Part shown: piece by piece, positions 1 to 10,858 of the stretch
Numbering within the stretch: the stretch's first letter is position 1
How the letters are laid out: every line of letters begins with the position of its first letter
DNA from: Pseudomonas sp. B21-028
GTDB taxonomy: Bacteria; Pseudomonadota; Gammaproteobacteria; Pseudomonadales; Pseudomonadaceae
Assembly (NCBI RefSeq): GCF_024749045.1
Contig: NZ_CP087184.1
Coordinates: 5,084,001 to 5,148,000 of the forward strand
Reading direction: 5' to 3'
Length of the DNA stretch: 64,000 bases
Program-made: the position numbers and the translations under genes
Notes under the pieces: generated by a model
The model's input: the letters and a program-made list of their open reading frames with translations, nothing else
Database searches by the model: none
Told to the model about the DNA's origin: nothing

Positions 1-588
1 CTTGAGGCGCTTTTCGACGTCCGGCACGGTCATGATGCTGCCATTGGACGCCAACGGGTTGCCGCCCAGGATCAGCATGAAGTCGGTGTGATCAATGTCC
101 GGGATCGGCAGCAACAGGCCGTGGCCGTACATCAGATGGCTGGTCAGGTGATGGGGCAACTGATCCACCGACGTCGCCGAGAAGCGGCTACGGGTTTTCA
201 ACAAGCCCAGGAAATAGTTGCTGTGGGTGGTCAGCCCATAGTTATGCACGCTGGGATTGCCCTGGTAGACCGCCACGGCGTTCTGGCCGTGGCGCTCCTG
301 AATGGCCGCCAGACGTTCAGCGACCAATGCAAACGCTTCGTCCCAGGCAATGGGCTGCCATTCGCTGCCAATGCGCTGCATGGGTTGGCGCAAACGATCC
401 GGGTCGTTCTGGATATCCTGCAGGGCCACCGCCTTGGGGCAGATGTGGCCCCGGCTGAAGCTGTCCAGCGGATCGCCCTTGATCGAGGTGATCGCCAGGC
501 CCTGGCCTTCGGTTTCGGTGGTTTCCAGGGTCAAGCCACAGATGGCTTCACACAGATGGCACGCACGGTGATGAAGAGTCTTGGTCAT
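1..588 (-). CDS. Molybdopterin oxidoreductase, N-terminal part (cut by window edge)
   Basis: The N-terminal 196 residues of a formate dehydrogenase/nitrate reductase-type molybdopterin oxidoreductase; the rest lies beyond position 1. The start reads MTKTLHHRACHLCEAICGLT. Cysteines at about 10, 13 and 17, followed by a fourth in GHICPK near residue 52, form the usual N-terminal [4Fe-4S] binding site. Next come stretches typical of the molybdopterin guanine dinucleotide fold (YQGNPSVHNYG, LILGGNPLASNG). The family moves electrons between a small oxidised substrate and a redox partner, but the substrate cannot be told from this part. No signal peptide is seen, so it is probably cytoplasmic. The family is clear; the specific enzyme is unknown. 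Confidence 0.85.
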   Translation of the reverse strand, partial: MTKTLHHRACHLCEAICGLTLETTETEGQGLAITSIKGDPLDSFSRGHICPKAVALQDIQNDPDRLRQPMQRIGSEWQPIAWDEAFALVAERLAAIQERHGQNAVAVYQGNPSVHNYGLTTHSNYFLGLLKTRSRFSATSVDQLPHHLTSHLMYGHGLLLPIPDIDHTDFMLILGGNPLASNGSIMTVPDVEKRLK

Positions 589-719
589 GGCCAGTCTCTG
601 TTTTATTCGTGGCGGCCGCTTTCGGCCGCGGGAACAAAACTATGGCGCGTGATCCACACCTTTGCCAGCGAGGTTCGTCCTGTGAATTGCCGGGCATCAG
701 GCGTACCGATGAACTGGCA

Positions 720-1004
720 TCATTGTTCAGGAGGTGGTGCCAACAGCTGGATCTCTTCGACGGTCTGCACCTGTTCTTGGGCGATGGGCGTGCCCGTCAG
801 CTCGCCGATCAATCGCCAATGCTCGTCGAGCCCGCCGCTGATAGTGGCCATGCGATCGATCATTCGGCGACCGGCGGCCTTGATGACTTCATCGTCGCTG
901 CGCAACAACTCGAATGACATGGACGTCACCGAAGCGGTGAGGTGGGTCAGGGAGCGTGCCGTCAGCCCCAGCAGCTCCATCAGTTGTTGCTCTTTCGAAT
1001 CCAT
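720..1004 (-). CDS. Conserved hypothetical protein, 94 aa
   Basis: A small acidic protein beginning MDSKEQQLMELLGLTARSLT. The start at 1004 was chosen because AGGAG lies about 8 bases upstream; longer readings into 1163 lack a ribosome binding site. It looks wholly alpha-helical, with no membrane segment, signal peptide or metal motif, and ends in a proline-rich tail (LLAPPPEQ). I do not recognise the family. It sits alone between the oxidoreductase and the argF promoter, with about 130 bases of featureless sequence (589-719) on its downstream side. Codon use matches the neighbours, so it is probably a real gene. Confidence 0.7.
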   Translation of the reverse strand: MDSKEQQLMELLGLTARSLTHLTASVTSMSFELLRSDDEVIKAAGRRMIDRMATISGGLDEHWRLIGELTGTPIAQEQVQTVEEIQLLAPPPEQ

Positions 1005-1265
1005 TTCGAGGCTCCTGCGTCTAGGGGTTCTTTTATAACCCAGCCCTTTTGCATTAGGAAATGTTTCACACTTACCAACAGACAGGCGAATCATTGAGCG
1101 ACAGGTCATAAACCGACCACCCGCCATGCCAGGCCCGTCCCGACGGATTGCCAAGCCGCGCAACGCCAGTGTACAAATGGGTCGCTGCTGTCAGGAAACC
1201 GGCCTCAAACATGTCATCCCAACCTGGCGATGACCCCGCTGAAATCCCCAAAAACCGTAGCCCTA

Positions 1266-1299
1266 TTGGTAAGACGCGACATTTAATGTCAATATCGCG
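1266..1299. promoter_or_regulatory. Probable ArgR operator upstream of argF
   Basis: The complement of 1266-1281 reads TGTCGCGTCTTACCAA, matching the Pseudomonas ArgR half-site TGTCGC-N8-AA as I recall it. A second, weaker TGTC-containing half (TGTCAATATCGCG, 1287-1299) follows. ArgR represses arginine biosynthesis genes such as argF when arginine is present. A small TGCGGC-tttt-GCCGCA hairpin at 1325-1340 lies between this site and the argF start. The rest of the 1005-1408 gap shows nothing I can name. Confidence 0.5.
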
Positions 1300-1408
1300 C
1301 CTTCCCTTATTTTCGTCGCCCCCGTGCGGCTTTTGCCGCAGGTCTCGCCCGTTTTTCCTTAAACAAGGCTTTGAGTATCTGCGGTCCGTTACAAAAAGGT
1401 AGTCAATC

Positions 1409-2329
1409 ATGAGCGCAAGGCACTTTCTCTCCCTGATGGATCTCACGCCCGATGAGTTGCTCGGCGTGATCCGTCGAGGCGTGGAGCTCAAAGACCTGCG
1501 TAACCGCGGCGTACTGTTCGAGCCCCTGAAGAACCGCGTACTGGGAATGATCTTCGAGAAATCATCGACCCGTACCCGTATTTCGTTTGAAGCCGGCATG
1601 ATCCAGCTCGGCGGCCAGGCGATCTTCCTGTCGCCCCGCGATACCCAGCTGGGCCGTGGCGAACCCATCAGCGATTGCGCCATCGTCATGTCGAGCATGC
1701 TCGACGTGGTGATGATCCGTACCTTTGCCCACAGCACCCTGACCGAATTCGCCGCGCATTCCCGCGTGCCGGTGATCAATGGCCTGTCCGATGACCTGCA
1801 CCCCTGCCAGTTGCTGGCCGACATGCAGACGTTCCTGGAACACCGGGGCTCGATCCAGGGCAAGACCGTGGCCTGGATCGGCGATGGCAACAACATGTGC
1901 AACAGCTATATAGAAGCGGCGATGCAATTCGACTTCCAGTTGCGCATCGCCTGCCCCGAGGGCTACGACCCCAACGCCGAACTGGTCGCCAAGGCCGGGG
2001 ACCGGGTGACCATCGTCCGTGATCCGAAACTGGCCGTGGCCGGCGCGCATCTGGTGAGCACCGACGTCTGGACCTCCATGGGTCAGGAAGAGGAAACCGC
2101 CAAGCGCCTCGAATTGTTCGCGCCGCTGCAGGTCAACCGCGCCCTGCTCGACCTGGCGGATGCCGAGGTGCTGTTCATGCATTGCCTGCCGGCCCACCGT
2201 GGCGAGGAGATCAGCTTCGACTTGCTGGACGACCCGCGCTCGGTCGCCTGGGACCAGGCCGAGAATCGTCTGCATGCACAAAAGGCCCTGCTTGAGTTCC
2301 TTGTCGAGCCGGCGTACCACCACGCATGA
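1409..2329 (+). CDS. argF: Ornithine carbamoyltransferase (anabolic)
   Basis: Makes citrulline from ornithine and carbamoyl phosphate in cytoplasmic arginine biosynthesis. The 306-residue length is typical for the family. The carbamoyl phosphate loop SSTRTR starts at residue 52, and the ornithine-site motif HCLPAH is near residue 258. [17 protein letters not shown] is the usual N-terminus; the ATG at 1409 is preceded by an AAAAAGG-type Shine-Dalgarno. The stop codon overlaps the start of the next gene (ATGA at 2326-2329), so the two are probably translationally coupled. An ArgR-like site lies about 130 bases upstream, suggesting arginine repression. Confidence 0.96.
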   Translation: MSARHFLSLMDLTPDELLGVIRRGVELKDLRNRGVLFEPLKNRVLGMIFEKSSTRTRISFEAGMIQLGGQAIFLSPRDTQLGRGEPISDCAIVMSSMLDVVMIRTFAHSTLTEFAAHSRVPVINGLSDDLHPCQLLADMQTFLEHRGSIQGKTVAWIGDGNNMCNSYIEAAMQFDFQLRIACPEGYDPNAELVAKAGDRVTIVRDPKLAVAGAHLVSTDVWTSMGQEEETAKRLELFAPLQVNRALLDLADAEVLFMHCLPAHRGEEISFDLLDDPRSVAWDQAENRLHAQKALLEFLVEPAYHHA

Positions 2330-3435
2330 GTCATCCCCTGCTGTTGAACCTGCACAACCTGGCCTGCGGTTACCAGGACCAGCGGGTCGTGCAGAATCTC
2401 AACCTGCATCTCAATGCCGGCGACATCGGTTGCCTGCTCGGCTCGTCCGGGTGTGGCAAGACCACGACACTGCGAGCCATCGCCGGCTTCGAGCCGGTGC
2501 ACGAAGGTGAAATCCAGCTGGCCGGGGAAACCCTTTCCCGCGCCGGCTTCACTCTGGCTCCGGAAAAGCGCCGTATCGGCATGGTGTTCCAGGACTACGC
2601 GCTGTTTCCCCACCTGAGCGTGGCCGAGAACATCGCCTTCGGCATCCGCAAGCATCCGGCCAAGGATCGCGTGGTGGAAGAGCTGCTGGAGCTGGTCAAC
2701 CTGAAGAACCTGGGCAAACGCTTTCCCCACGAATTGTCCGGCGGCCAGCAGCAGCGCGTGGCACTGGCCCGAGCACTGGCCCCGGAGCCACAACTGTTGT
2801 TGCTCGACGAACCGTTCTCCAACCTCGACGGCGAGCTGCGTCGCAAGCTCAGCCATGAGGTTCGGGACATTCTCAAGGCCCGCGGCACCAGCGCCATTCT
2901 GGTCACCCATGACCAGGAAGAAGCCTTCGCCGTGAGTGACCATGTCGGCGTGTTCAGGGACGGTCGGCTGGAACAGTGGGACACGCCCTACAACCTGTAC
3001 CACGAACCCCTGACGCCCTTCGTCGCCAGTTTCATCGGCCAGGGCTATTTCATCCGTGGCCGGCTCGAAAGCCCGGAATCGGTACAGACCGAGCTGGGTA
3101 TCCTGCGTGGCAACCGGGCCTACACCTGGCCCGTCGGTAGCGCGGTGGATGTGCTGTTACGGCCGGACGATATCGTCTACGCGCCGGACAGCCCACTCAC
3201 CGCCCGGATCATCGGCAAGACGTTCCTGGGAGCTTCGACTTTGTACCGCCTGCAATTGCCGACGGGGGCACAACTGGAGTCGATTTTCCCGAGCCATGCC
3301 GATCATCAGGTCGGCGCCGATGTCGGTATCCGCGTGTCGGCTGAACATCTGGTGCTGTTCCAGGCCTCGGGCAGCATGGCCGCGCAGATACCGGCGGTGG
3401 AAAGTGGCGTGCGGCGGTATAGCGCGACTCATTGA
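2326..3435 (+). CDS. ABC transporter ATP-binding protein (FbpC/PotA-like)
   Basis: A 369-residue ATPase of the iron/polyamine/sulfate importer class. Walker [10 protein letters not shown] is at residues 39-47, the signature LSGGQQQR near 138, and Walker [13 protein letters not shown] follows. The C-terminal roughly 120 residues form the regulatory TOBE region of this class. No permease or binding-protein gene lies nearby, so its membrane partners must be encoded elsewhere. The gene overlaps argF by 4 bases, hinting at co-transcription. I recall the same argF-ATPase pair in other pseudomonads; the substrate is unknown. Confidence 0.88.
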   Translation: MSHPLLLNLHNLACGYQDQRVVQNLNLHLNAGDIGCLLGSSGCGKTTTLRAIAGFEPVHEGEIQLAGETLSRAGFTLAPEKRRIGMVFQDYALFPHLSVAENIAFGIRKHPAKDRVVEELLELVNLKNLGKRFPHELSGGQQQRVALARALAPEPQLLLLDEPFSNLDGELRRKLSHEVRDILKARGTSAILVTHDQEEAFAVSDHVGVFRDGRLEQWDTPYNLYHEPLTPFVASFIGQGYFIRGRLESPESVQTELGILRGNRAYTWPVGSAVDVLLRPDDIVYAPDSPLTARIIGKTFLGASTLYRLQLPTGAQLESIFPSHADHQVGADVGIRVSAEHLVLFQASGSMAAQIPAVESGVRRYSATH

Positions 3436-3507
3436 GCCTGGGCCGAGCCGCCTTCTCTCCACTGTGCTCGGATCTTTGATCGTAGGAGCAGCTGTCTTAT
3501 CTTTGCC

Positions 3508-3612
3508 GCCGTCATCGCGAGCAGGCTCGCTCCCACAGGTCTTGGTGGTGTATGCAAAGGCTGCGTACAGCCCAAATCCCCTGTGGGAGCGAGCCTGCTC
3601 GCGATAGCGGCC
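3508..3612. repeat. REP doublet, inverted
   Basis: Two inverted copies of the P. fluorescens-type REP palindrome: ATCGCGAGCAGGCTCGCTCC near 3514 and GGGAGCGAGCCTGCTCGCGA near 3585, separated by about 40 bases. The pair forms a cruciform-type REPIN between convergent genes (the ATPase and the phzF-like gene). It fills most of the 3436-3640 gap. Confidence 0.9.
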
Positions 3613-3640
3613 TGACTCTCCCTGACGTACTCAGTTCAGC

Positions 3641-4423
3641 TCAGCCCAGCAACAACGTCCCACTGGCCACCAACCTCGCATCCCCGCCAATCTTCACCCG
3701 CTCCCCCTCCAGCCGGCAGAACAGCGCCCCACCCCTGGTCGAGCACTGATAGGCCGTCAGTCCCAGCTTGTTCAGGCGCTTGGACCAGTACGGAACGAGG
3801 CTGCAATGGGTCGAGCCAGTCACCGGGTCCTCGTTGATCCCAATCGCCGGCGCAAAGTAACGCGAGACAAAGTCATGCCGGCTACCTGGCGCGGTCACGA
3901 TAGCGCCGGGCCACGGCAGTTTGGCCAGGGCCGCCATGTCCGGTTTGCAGTCGAGCACCGCTTGCTCCGACTCCAGCACCACCATCAGCACATTGGATGA
4001 CAGGACGTCCACCGCCTCGACACCGAGGGCATTCTGCACGGCCAGGGAGGCGCCCAGTTCGCTGGACACCATGGCCGGAAAATCCAGCCACAACCGCTCA
4101 CCTTCGCGACTGACGCTCAACGGGCCGGATTTGCAGATGAAATCCAACCGCTCGGCAGCCTCGTGGTAGATCTCGAACAACACATGGGCGCTGGCCAGCG
4201 TGGCGTGTCCGCATAACGGGACTTCGGTGGTGGGGGTGAACCAGCGGATGTGCCAATACTGGCCTTCGCGAACCAGGAACGCGGTTTCGGCCAGGTTGTG
4301 TTCGGCGGCGATCTTGTGCATCAAGTCATCGGCCAGCCAGGCATCGAGCCGATAGACTATCGCCGGGTTGCCGCCAAACGGTCGGTCGCTGAACGCATCG
4401 ACTTGATGAAACGCGAGCTGCAT
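3641..4423 (-). CDS. PhzF family isomerase-like protein
   Basis: A 260-residue member of the PhzF/diaminopimelate epimerase-like fold family. The N-terminus MQLAFHQVDAFSDRPFGGNP carries the typical F-x-x-x-x-GNPA pattern. A catalytic-type glutamate lies in AEHNLAETAF near residue 46, and GHATLASAHVL and DPVTGSTHC are further family motifs. No other phenazine gene is present, so phenazine synthesis should not be assumed; most family members are uncharacterised isomerases. It stands alone, with about 120 bases before the ybaK-like gene. Confidence 0.88.
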   Translation of the reverse strand: MQLAFHQVDAFSDRPFGGNPAIVYRLDAWLADDLMHKIAAEHNLAETAFLVREGQYWHIRWFTPTTEVPLCGHATLASAHVLFEIYHEAAERLDFICKSGPLSVSREGERLWLDFPAMVSSELGASLAVQNALGVEAVDVLSSNVLMVVLESEQAVLDCKPDMAALAKLPWPGAIVTAPGSRHDFVSRYFAPAIGINEDPVTGSTHCSLVPYWSKRLNKLGLTAYQCSTRGGALFCRLEGERVKIGGDARLVASGTLLLG

Positions 4424-4544
4424 GGCCTTCTCCTTCGTCTTGTTATGGAGGTGCGAGCATGAGACGTCTTGAAACCGTCACGCCAGTGACAGATCAAGTG
4501 AATTTTCACCCTACAGCGTAGGGCAAGATCTGCCCGCAAGAAGC

Positions 4545-6717
<2,173 letters not shown>

Positions 6718-6811
6718 CCTGAAACCGGCATGAAGAAGGACTGCAACTGGTCGGGAGTGGATTCCTGCGGCATCATGGGCAAATTTTGCATGGCAGCCCA
6801 AAGGAAGTCCC

Positions 6812-7567
6812 ATGAATCTGCCTCCCCGTCAGCAGCAAATCCTCGAACTGGTCCGCGAACGCGGCTATGTCAGCATCGAGGAAATGGCTCAGTTGTTCGT
6901 CGTCACCCCGCAAACCATCCGCCGCGACATCAATCAGCTGGCCGAGGTGAATCTGCTGCGTCGCTACCACGGTGGCGCCGCCTACGATTCGAGCGTTGAA
7001 AACACCGCCTATGCCATGCGCGCCGATCAGATGCGCGATGAGAAGCAACGCATCGCCGAAGCCATCGCCGCCCAGATTCCCGATCACGCATCGCTGTTCA
7101 TCAACATCGGCACCACCACCGAATCCATCGCCCGGGCACTGCTCAACCACAACCAGCTCAAGATCATCACCAACAACCTGCACGTGGCTTCGATCCTCAG
7201 TGCCAAGGACGACTTCGAAGTGTTGATCGCCGGTGGCAACGTGCGCCGCGACGGCGGTGTGGTAGGCCAGGCCAGCGTCGATTTCATCAACCAGTTCAAG
7301 GTCGATTTCGCCCTGGTGGGCATCAGCGGGATCGACGAAGACGGCAGCCTGCTGGACTTCGATTACCAGGAAGTGCGCGTCTCCCAGGCGATCATCGCTA
7401 ATGCCCGGCAAGTCTTGCTGGCGGCGGACTCTAGCAAGTTCGGGCGCAACGCCATGGTCCGCCTGGGGCCCATCAGCCTGATTGACTGCCTGGTGACCGA
7501 CCAGCAACCGGTGCCGGCCTTGGTGCAGTTGCTGAGCCAGCACAAGATTCGGCTGGAAGTGGTCTGA
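6812..7567 (+). CDS. glpR: Glycerol-3-phosphate regulon repressor, DeoR family
   Basis: A 251-residue DeoR-type repressor. The N-terminal winged helix-turn-helix covers about residues 5-58 ([20 protein letters not shown], then [13 protein letters not shown]). The C-terminal sugar-phosphate sensor domain contains [14 protein letters not shown] and [20 protein letters not shown]. GlpR represses glp genes until glycerol-3-phosphate binds. AGGAAG lies just before the ATG at 6812. It sits between glpK and glpD, about 95 bases after glpK. Its likely operator is the palindrome at 7864-7885 before glpD. Confidence 0.95.
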   Translation: MNLPPRQQQILELVRERGYVSIEEMAQLFVVTPQTIRRDINQLAEVNLLRRYHGGAAYDSSVENTAYAMRADQMRDEKQRIAEAIAAQIPDHASLFINIGTTTESIARALLNHNQLKIITNNLHVASILSAKDDFEVLIAGGNVRRDGGVVGQASVDFINQFKVDFALVGISGIDEDGSLLDFDYQEVRVSQAIIANARQVLLAADSSKFGRNAMVRLGPISLIDCLVTDQQPVPALVQLLSQHKIRLEVV

Positions 7568-7581
7568 GCGCCCTACAAGAC

Positions 7582-7743
7582 CTTGTGGCGAGGGGTTTAG
7601 CGAAACGTCGCACCGCCCCGCTGGGTTGCGCAGCAACCCTAAGCCCTGCCCCTCGGTACTTCAGATAAGTTGGGTGACTGAAGGGGGCTGCTGCGCAGCC
7701 CAGCGGGGCGGTGCGACGTTTCGCTAAATCCCCTCGCCACAAG
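7582..7743. repeat. Long intergenic palindrome (~160 bp), family copy 1
   Basis: A long inverted repeat. The left arm begins CTTGTGGCGAGGGGTTTAGC and the right arm ends GCTAAATCCCCTCGCCACAAG, with further pairing blocks GCACCGCCCCGCTGGG against CCCAGCGGGGCGGTGC. The central section (about 7645-7682) is unpaired. It would fold as one long hairpin in DNA or RNA and lies between glpR and glpD. Related elements are at 28908-29063 and 47206-47338. It is distinct from the shorter REP sequences. Confidence 0.85.
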
Positions 7744-7863
7744 AGCACATCGCCCCGTATACCCTTTCTCATGTTCGAAAATTTTCCTTTTGACGCCTTT
7801 CGATGAGTTTTTTCAATCGGGATCAACTAGCCGTTGCTGTATTAATGGGCTAGTATTTTCGTA

Positions 7864-7885
7864 AATGAACATCTATGTTCGAATT
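7864..7885. promoter_or_regulatory. Probable GlpR operator before glpD
   Basis: TGAACATctaTGTTCGA (7866-7882) is a near-perfect palindrome resembling GlpR sites of E. coli (ATGTTCG-type halves). A further half, CATGTTCGAAAAT, lies near 7770. The palindrome ends 33 bases before the glpD ATG, suited to repression. A CTAGCC/GGCTAG inverted pair at 7827-7853 lies just upstream, within the presumed promoter. Confidence 0.6.
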
Positions 7886-7917
7886 CAAATGTTACGAGAA
7901 GAGCCCGAGGCCAGCCG

Positions 7918-9456
7918 ATGCCCACCTCCACGTTGCCTACGCCCCCAATCGCCGAAATCTACGACGTCGCCGTCATTGGCGGTGGTATCAATGGCGTAGG
8001 GATTGCCGCGGACGCTGCCGGTCGCGGTCTTTCGGTGTTCCTTTGCGAAAAGGATGACCTGGCCAGCCACACGTCTTCGGCCAGCAGCAAGCTGATCCAT
8101 GGCGGGCTGCGCTACCTCGAACATTACGAATTCCGCCTGGTGCGTGAAGCGCTGGCCGAGCGCGAGGTGTTGCTGGCCAAGGCCCCGCATATCGTCAAGC
8201 AGATGCGCTTCGTACTGCCCCACCGCCCGCACCTGCGTCCGGCCTGGATGATCCGTGCCGGTCTGTTCCTCTATGATCACCTGGGCAAGCGTGAACAGCT
8301 CGCCGGCTCCAGGAGTTTGAAATTCGGTGCCGACAGCGCGCTGAAAAGCGAGATCACCAAGGGCTTCGAATACTCCGATTGCTGGGTCGACGATGCACGG
8401 TTGGTGGTGCTCAACGCCATGGCGGCGAGGGAAAAAGGCGCGCACGTTCACACCCGTACCCGTTGCGTGAACGCCCGCCGCAGCAACGGCCTGTGGCATT
8501 TGCACCTGGAACGCGCCGACGGCAGCCTGTTTTCAATCCGCGCCAAGGCGCTGGTGAACGCAGCCGGCCCGTGGGTCGCCAAGTTCATTCGCGATGACCT
8601 GAAGATGGAATCCCCTTACGGTATTCGTCTGATCCAGGGCAGCCATGTGATCGTGCCGAAACTCTATGAAGGCGAACACGCGCATATCCTTCAGAACGAA
8701 GACCAGCGCATCGTGTTCACCATTCCTTACCTGAACCAGTTCACCCTGATCGGCACCACCGACCGCGAATACACCGGTGATCCGGCCAAGGTGACGATTA
8801 CCGACGGCGAAACCGATTATCTGTTGAATGTGGTCAACGCCCACTTCAAGAAGCAGATCAGCCGTGACGACATCCTGCACAGTTATTCCGGTGTGCGTCC
8901 GCTGTGCAACGACGAGTCCGACAACCCGTCGGCCGTGACCCGGGATTACACCCTGGCACTCTCCGGCGGCGGCGCAGAGGCGCCCTTGCTCTCGGTATTC
9001 GGCGGCAAGCTGACCACCTACCGCAAACTGGCCGAATCGGCCATGGCGCAACTGGCCCCCTACTTCACCCAGATGCAGCCGAGCTGGACCGCCGACGCCC
9101 CGTTGCCCGGCGGCGAAAACATGACCACCCCGCAAGCACTCTGCTCAGCGATCCGCGACAAGTTCGACTGGGTACCCACCGACCTCGCGCGCCGCTGGGC
9201 CACGACCTACGGCAGCCGTACCTGGCGCATGCTCGAAGGCGTACACAACCAAAGCGACCTGGGCGAGCTGATTGGTGCCGGCCTCTACACCCGGGAAGTC
9301 GACTACCTGTGCAGCGACGAGTGGGCCGTCGATGCCCGGGACATTCTGTGGCGCCGCAGCAAGCTGGGCTTGTTCACCAGCCCTGCCGAACAGGAAAAGC
9401 TGCAGCAGTACCTGGACAAAGTTGCCGACAACCGCCGCAAGATCGAAGCGGCCTGA
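7918..9456 (+). CDS. glpD: Aerobic glycerol-3-phosphate dehydrogenase
   Basis: A membrane-associated FAD enzyme that oxidises glycerol-3-phosphate to dihydroxyacetone phosphate and passes electrons to quinone. It has 512 residues. The FAD-binding dinucleotide motif is DVAVIGGGINGVGIAADAAG at about residues 16-35, followed by the family block SSASSKLIHGGLRYLEHYEF. A second FAD stretch, SVFGGKLTTYRKLAE, is near residue 360. The ATG at 7918 follows a GAGG-containing leader. It completes the glycerol route with GlpK and is followed by a strong terminator. A GlpR-like palindrome lies just upstream. Confidence 0.97.
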   Translation: MPTSTLPTPPIAEIYDVAVIGGGINGVGIAADAAGRGLSVFLCEKDDLASHTSSASSKLIHGGLRYLEHYEFRLVREALAEREVLLAKAPHIVKQMRFVLPHRPHLRPAWMIRAGLFLYDHLGKREQLAGSRSLKFGADSALKSEITKGFEYSDCWVDDARLVVLNAMAAREKGAHVHTRTRCVNARRSNGLWHLHLERADGSLFSIRAKALVNAAGPWVAKFIRDDLKMESPYGIRLIQGSHVIVPKLYEGEHAHILQNEDQRIVFTIPYLNQFTLIGTTDREYTGDPAKVTITDGETDYLLNVVNAHFKKQISRDDILHSYSGVRPLCNDESDNPSAVTRDYTLALSGGGAEAPLLSVFGGKLTTYRKLAESAMAQLAPYFTQMQPSWTADAPLPGGENMTTPQALCSAIRDKFDWVPTDLARRWATTYGSRTWRMLEGVHNQSDLGELIGAGLYTREVDYLCSDEWAVDARDILWRRSKLGLFTSPAEQEKLQQYLDKVADNRRKIEAA

Positions 9457-9473
9457 TCCATCAGCCTGCTCAC

Positions 9474-9508
9474 AAAAGCCCCTGGATCTAACGATCCAGG
9501 GGCTTTTT
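9474..9508 (+). terminator. Rho-independent terminator after glpD
   Basis: AAAAGCCCCTGGATC pairs with GATCCAGGGGCTTTTT across the short loop TAAC, giving a strong stem with a T-run. It lies 18 bases after the glpD stop. Confidence 0.9.
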
Positions 9509-9533
9509 GCTATCTGAACTCTCGCCGCCGTCC

Positions 9534-9624
9534 TGTGGGAGCGAGCCTGCTCGCGATAGCGATGGCACATTCAGCATTTGTTGATTCAGACCCACCGCGA
9601 TCGCGAGCAGGCTCGCCCCCACAA
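9534..9624. repeat. REP doublet, inverted
   Basis: TGTGGGAGCGAGCCTGCTCG at the left and CGAGCAGGCTCGCCCCCACA at the right, about 50 bases apart. It is placed between the glpD terminator and the AauR boxes. Confidence 0.9.
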
Positions 9625-9646
9625 AGGTCGAGGCGGATTCAAAGCA

Positions 9647-9691
9647 TTCGGTTTTCCGAACACGACCCGACGGTCGGTTCGGCTAACCGGA
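9647..9691 (+). promoter_or_regulatory. Two AauR-type enhancer boxes
   Basis: TTCGGTTTTCCGAA at 9647-9660 is an exact match to the TTCGG-N4-CCGAA motif I recall for AauR in P. putida. TTCGGCTAACCGGA at 9678-9691 matches with one change. The centres are 31 bases apart, close to three helical turns, so both face the same side of the DNA. They lie 75-120 bases upstream of the sigma-54 promoter, a usual enhancer distance. Confidence 0.75.
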
Positions 9692-9766
9692 TGATTTCCC
9701 CATAAAAAACCCGAAACAAAACATTAATATCCATATAAAACAATAGGTTAGTACTAACGTCCTGGC

Positions 9767-9783
9767 CTGGCACGGGTCATGCT
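9767..9783 (+). promoter_or_regulatory. Sigma-54 promoter of the aat operon
   Basis: CTGGCACGGGTCATGCT has the -24 GG and -12 GC at the exact 12-base register of RpoN promoters (TTGGCACG-N4-TTGCW). Transcription would start near 9795, about 100 bases before aatJ. Together with the AauR boxes it makes the operon dependent on AauR and RpoN. Confidence 0.85.
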
Positions 9784-9866
9784 CTACACTCGTGGAGACG
9801 AATGCCTGGACGCCAACACAACAGGAGCAACCGGGCACTCGAAGTACTCAGGGCCGAACCGGCTGA

Positions 9867-9880
9867 AATAAAAAAAACAA
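9867..9880 (+). promoter_or_regulatory. Candidate Crc/Hfq CA-rich site before aatJ
   Basis: AATAAAAAAAACAA contains AANAANAA matches a few bases upstream of the aatJ Shine-Dalgarno (GAGGAA at 9885-9890). Binding of Hfq/Crc here would hinder ribosome loading. This is inference from motif and position only. Confidence 0.4.
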
Positions 9881-9896
9881 TGTCGAGGAAACATCG

Positions 9897-10811
9897 ATGC
9901 GTATCGTTCCCCATCTCCTGGGCGCAGCCGTTGCTGTCGCTCTGATCAGCACCCCTGCTTTCGCCGCCGAACTGACCGGCACGCTGAAAAAGATCAAAGA
10001 GTCCGGCGTCGTCACGCTCGGCCATCGCGACGCCTCCATCCCGTTCTCCTACATCGCGGACGCTTCCGGCAAACCGGTCGGCTACTCCCACGACATTCAG
10101 TTGAAAGTCGTCGAAGCCCTGAAAAAAGACCTGGACATGCCTAACCTGCAGGTCAAGTACAACCTGGTCACTTCGCAAACCCGTATCCCGCTGGTGCAGA
10201 ACGGCACCGTGGACCTGGAATGCGGCTCCACCACCAACAACGTCGAGCGTCAGCAGCAGGTTGACTTCTCCGTCGGCATCTTCGAGATCGGTACCCGTCT
10301 GCTCTCCAAGAAAGACTCCAAATACAAGGATTTCGACGACCTGAAAGGCAAGAACGTCGTGACCACCGCCGGCACCACCTCCGAGCGCCTGCTCAAGGCC
10401 ATGAACGCCGACAAGCAGATGGGCATGAACGTCATCTCCGCCAAGGACCACGGCGAATCCTTCCAAATGCTGGAATCGGGTCGTGCCGTCGCGTTCATGA
10501 TGGACGATGCCTTGCTGGCCGGCGAAGCGGCCAAGGCCAAGAAAGCCGATGACTGGGCCGTCACTGGCACGCCACAGTCCTACGAAATCTACGGCTGCAT
10601 GATGCGCAAGGGCGACGAGCCGTTCAAAAAGGCTGTCGATGACGCCATCAAGGCCACCTACGCTTCGGGCGAGATCAACAAGATCTACGAAAAATGGTTC
10701 ATGCAGCCTATCCCGCCAAAAGGCCTGAACCTCAACTTCCCAATGAGCGAAGAGCTCAAAAAGTTGATCGCCAATCCGACGGACAAAGCGGCTGACGACA
10801 AGAAGTCCTGA
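9897..10811 (+). CDS. aatJ: Glutamate/aspartate ABC transporter, periplasmic binding protein
   Basis: A 304-residue family 3 solute-binding protein that captures acidic amino acids in the periplasm. The signal peptide MRIVPHLLGAAVAVALISTP is cut after about residue 23 (AFAA). The mature part has the family features GVVTLGHRDASIPFSY, GYSHDIQLKVVEALKK, GTVDLECGSTTNN and DDALLAGEAAKAK. GAGGAA precedes the ATG. It is the first gene of aatJQMP and is separated from aatQ by about 190 bases with a hairpin, a common way to make more binding protein than permease. Confidence 0.93.
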   Translation: MRIVPHLLGAAVAVALISTPAFAAELTGTLKKIKESGVVTLGHRDASIPFSYIADASGKPVGYSHDIQLKVVEALKKDLDMPNLQVKYNLVTSQTRIPLVQNGTVDLECGSTTNNVERQQQVDFSVGIFEIGTRLLSKKDSKYKDFDDLKGKNVVTTAGTTSERLLKAMNADKQMGMNVISAKDHGESFQMLESGRAVAFMMDDALLAGEAAKAKKADDWAVTGTPQSYEIYGCMMRKGDEPFKKAVDDAIKATYASGEINKIYEKWFMQPIPPKGLNLNFPMSEELKKLIANPTDKAADDKKS

Positions 10812-10832
10812 TTTTTCTGACTAACCTTATCT

Positions 10833-10858
10833 CCTGAAGGGGCCCGGCCCTTTCAGGG
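10833..10858 (+). promoter_or_regulatory. Hairpin between aatJ and aatQ
   Basis: CCTGAAGGGGCCCGGCCCTTTCAGG-type inverted repeat (CCTGAA paired with TTCAGG, GGG with CCC). It lacks a T-run after it, so it is more likely a partial terminator or an mRNA 3'-end protector that raises AatJ levels over the membrane subunits. Confidence 0.6.

Noticed and set aside
1072..1902. A 276-codon minus-strand frame overlapping the argF promoter and gene
   Set aside because: It is opposite argF over most of its length and spans the promoter and operator region.
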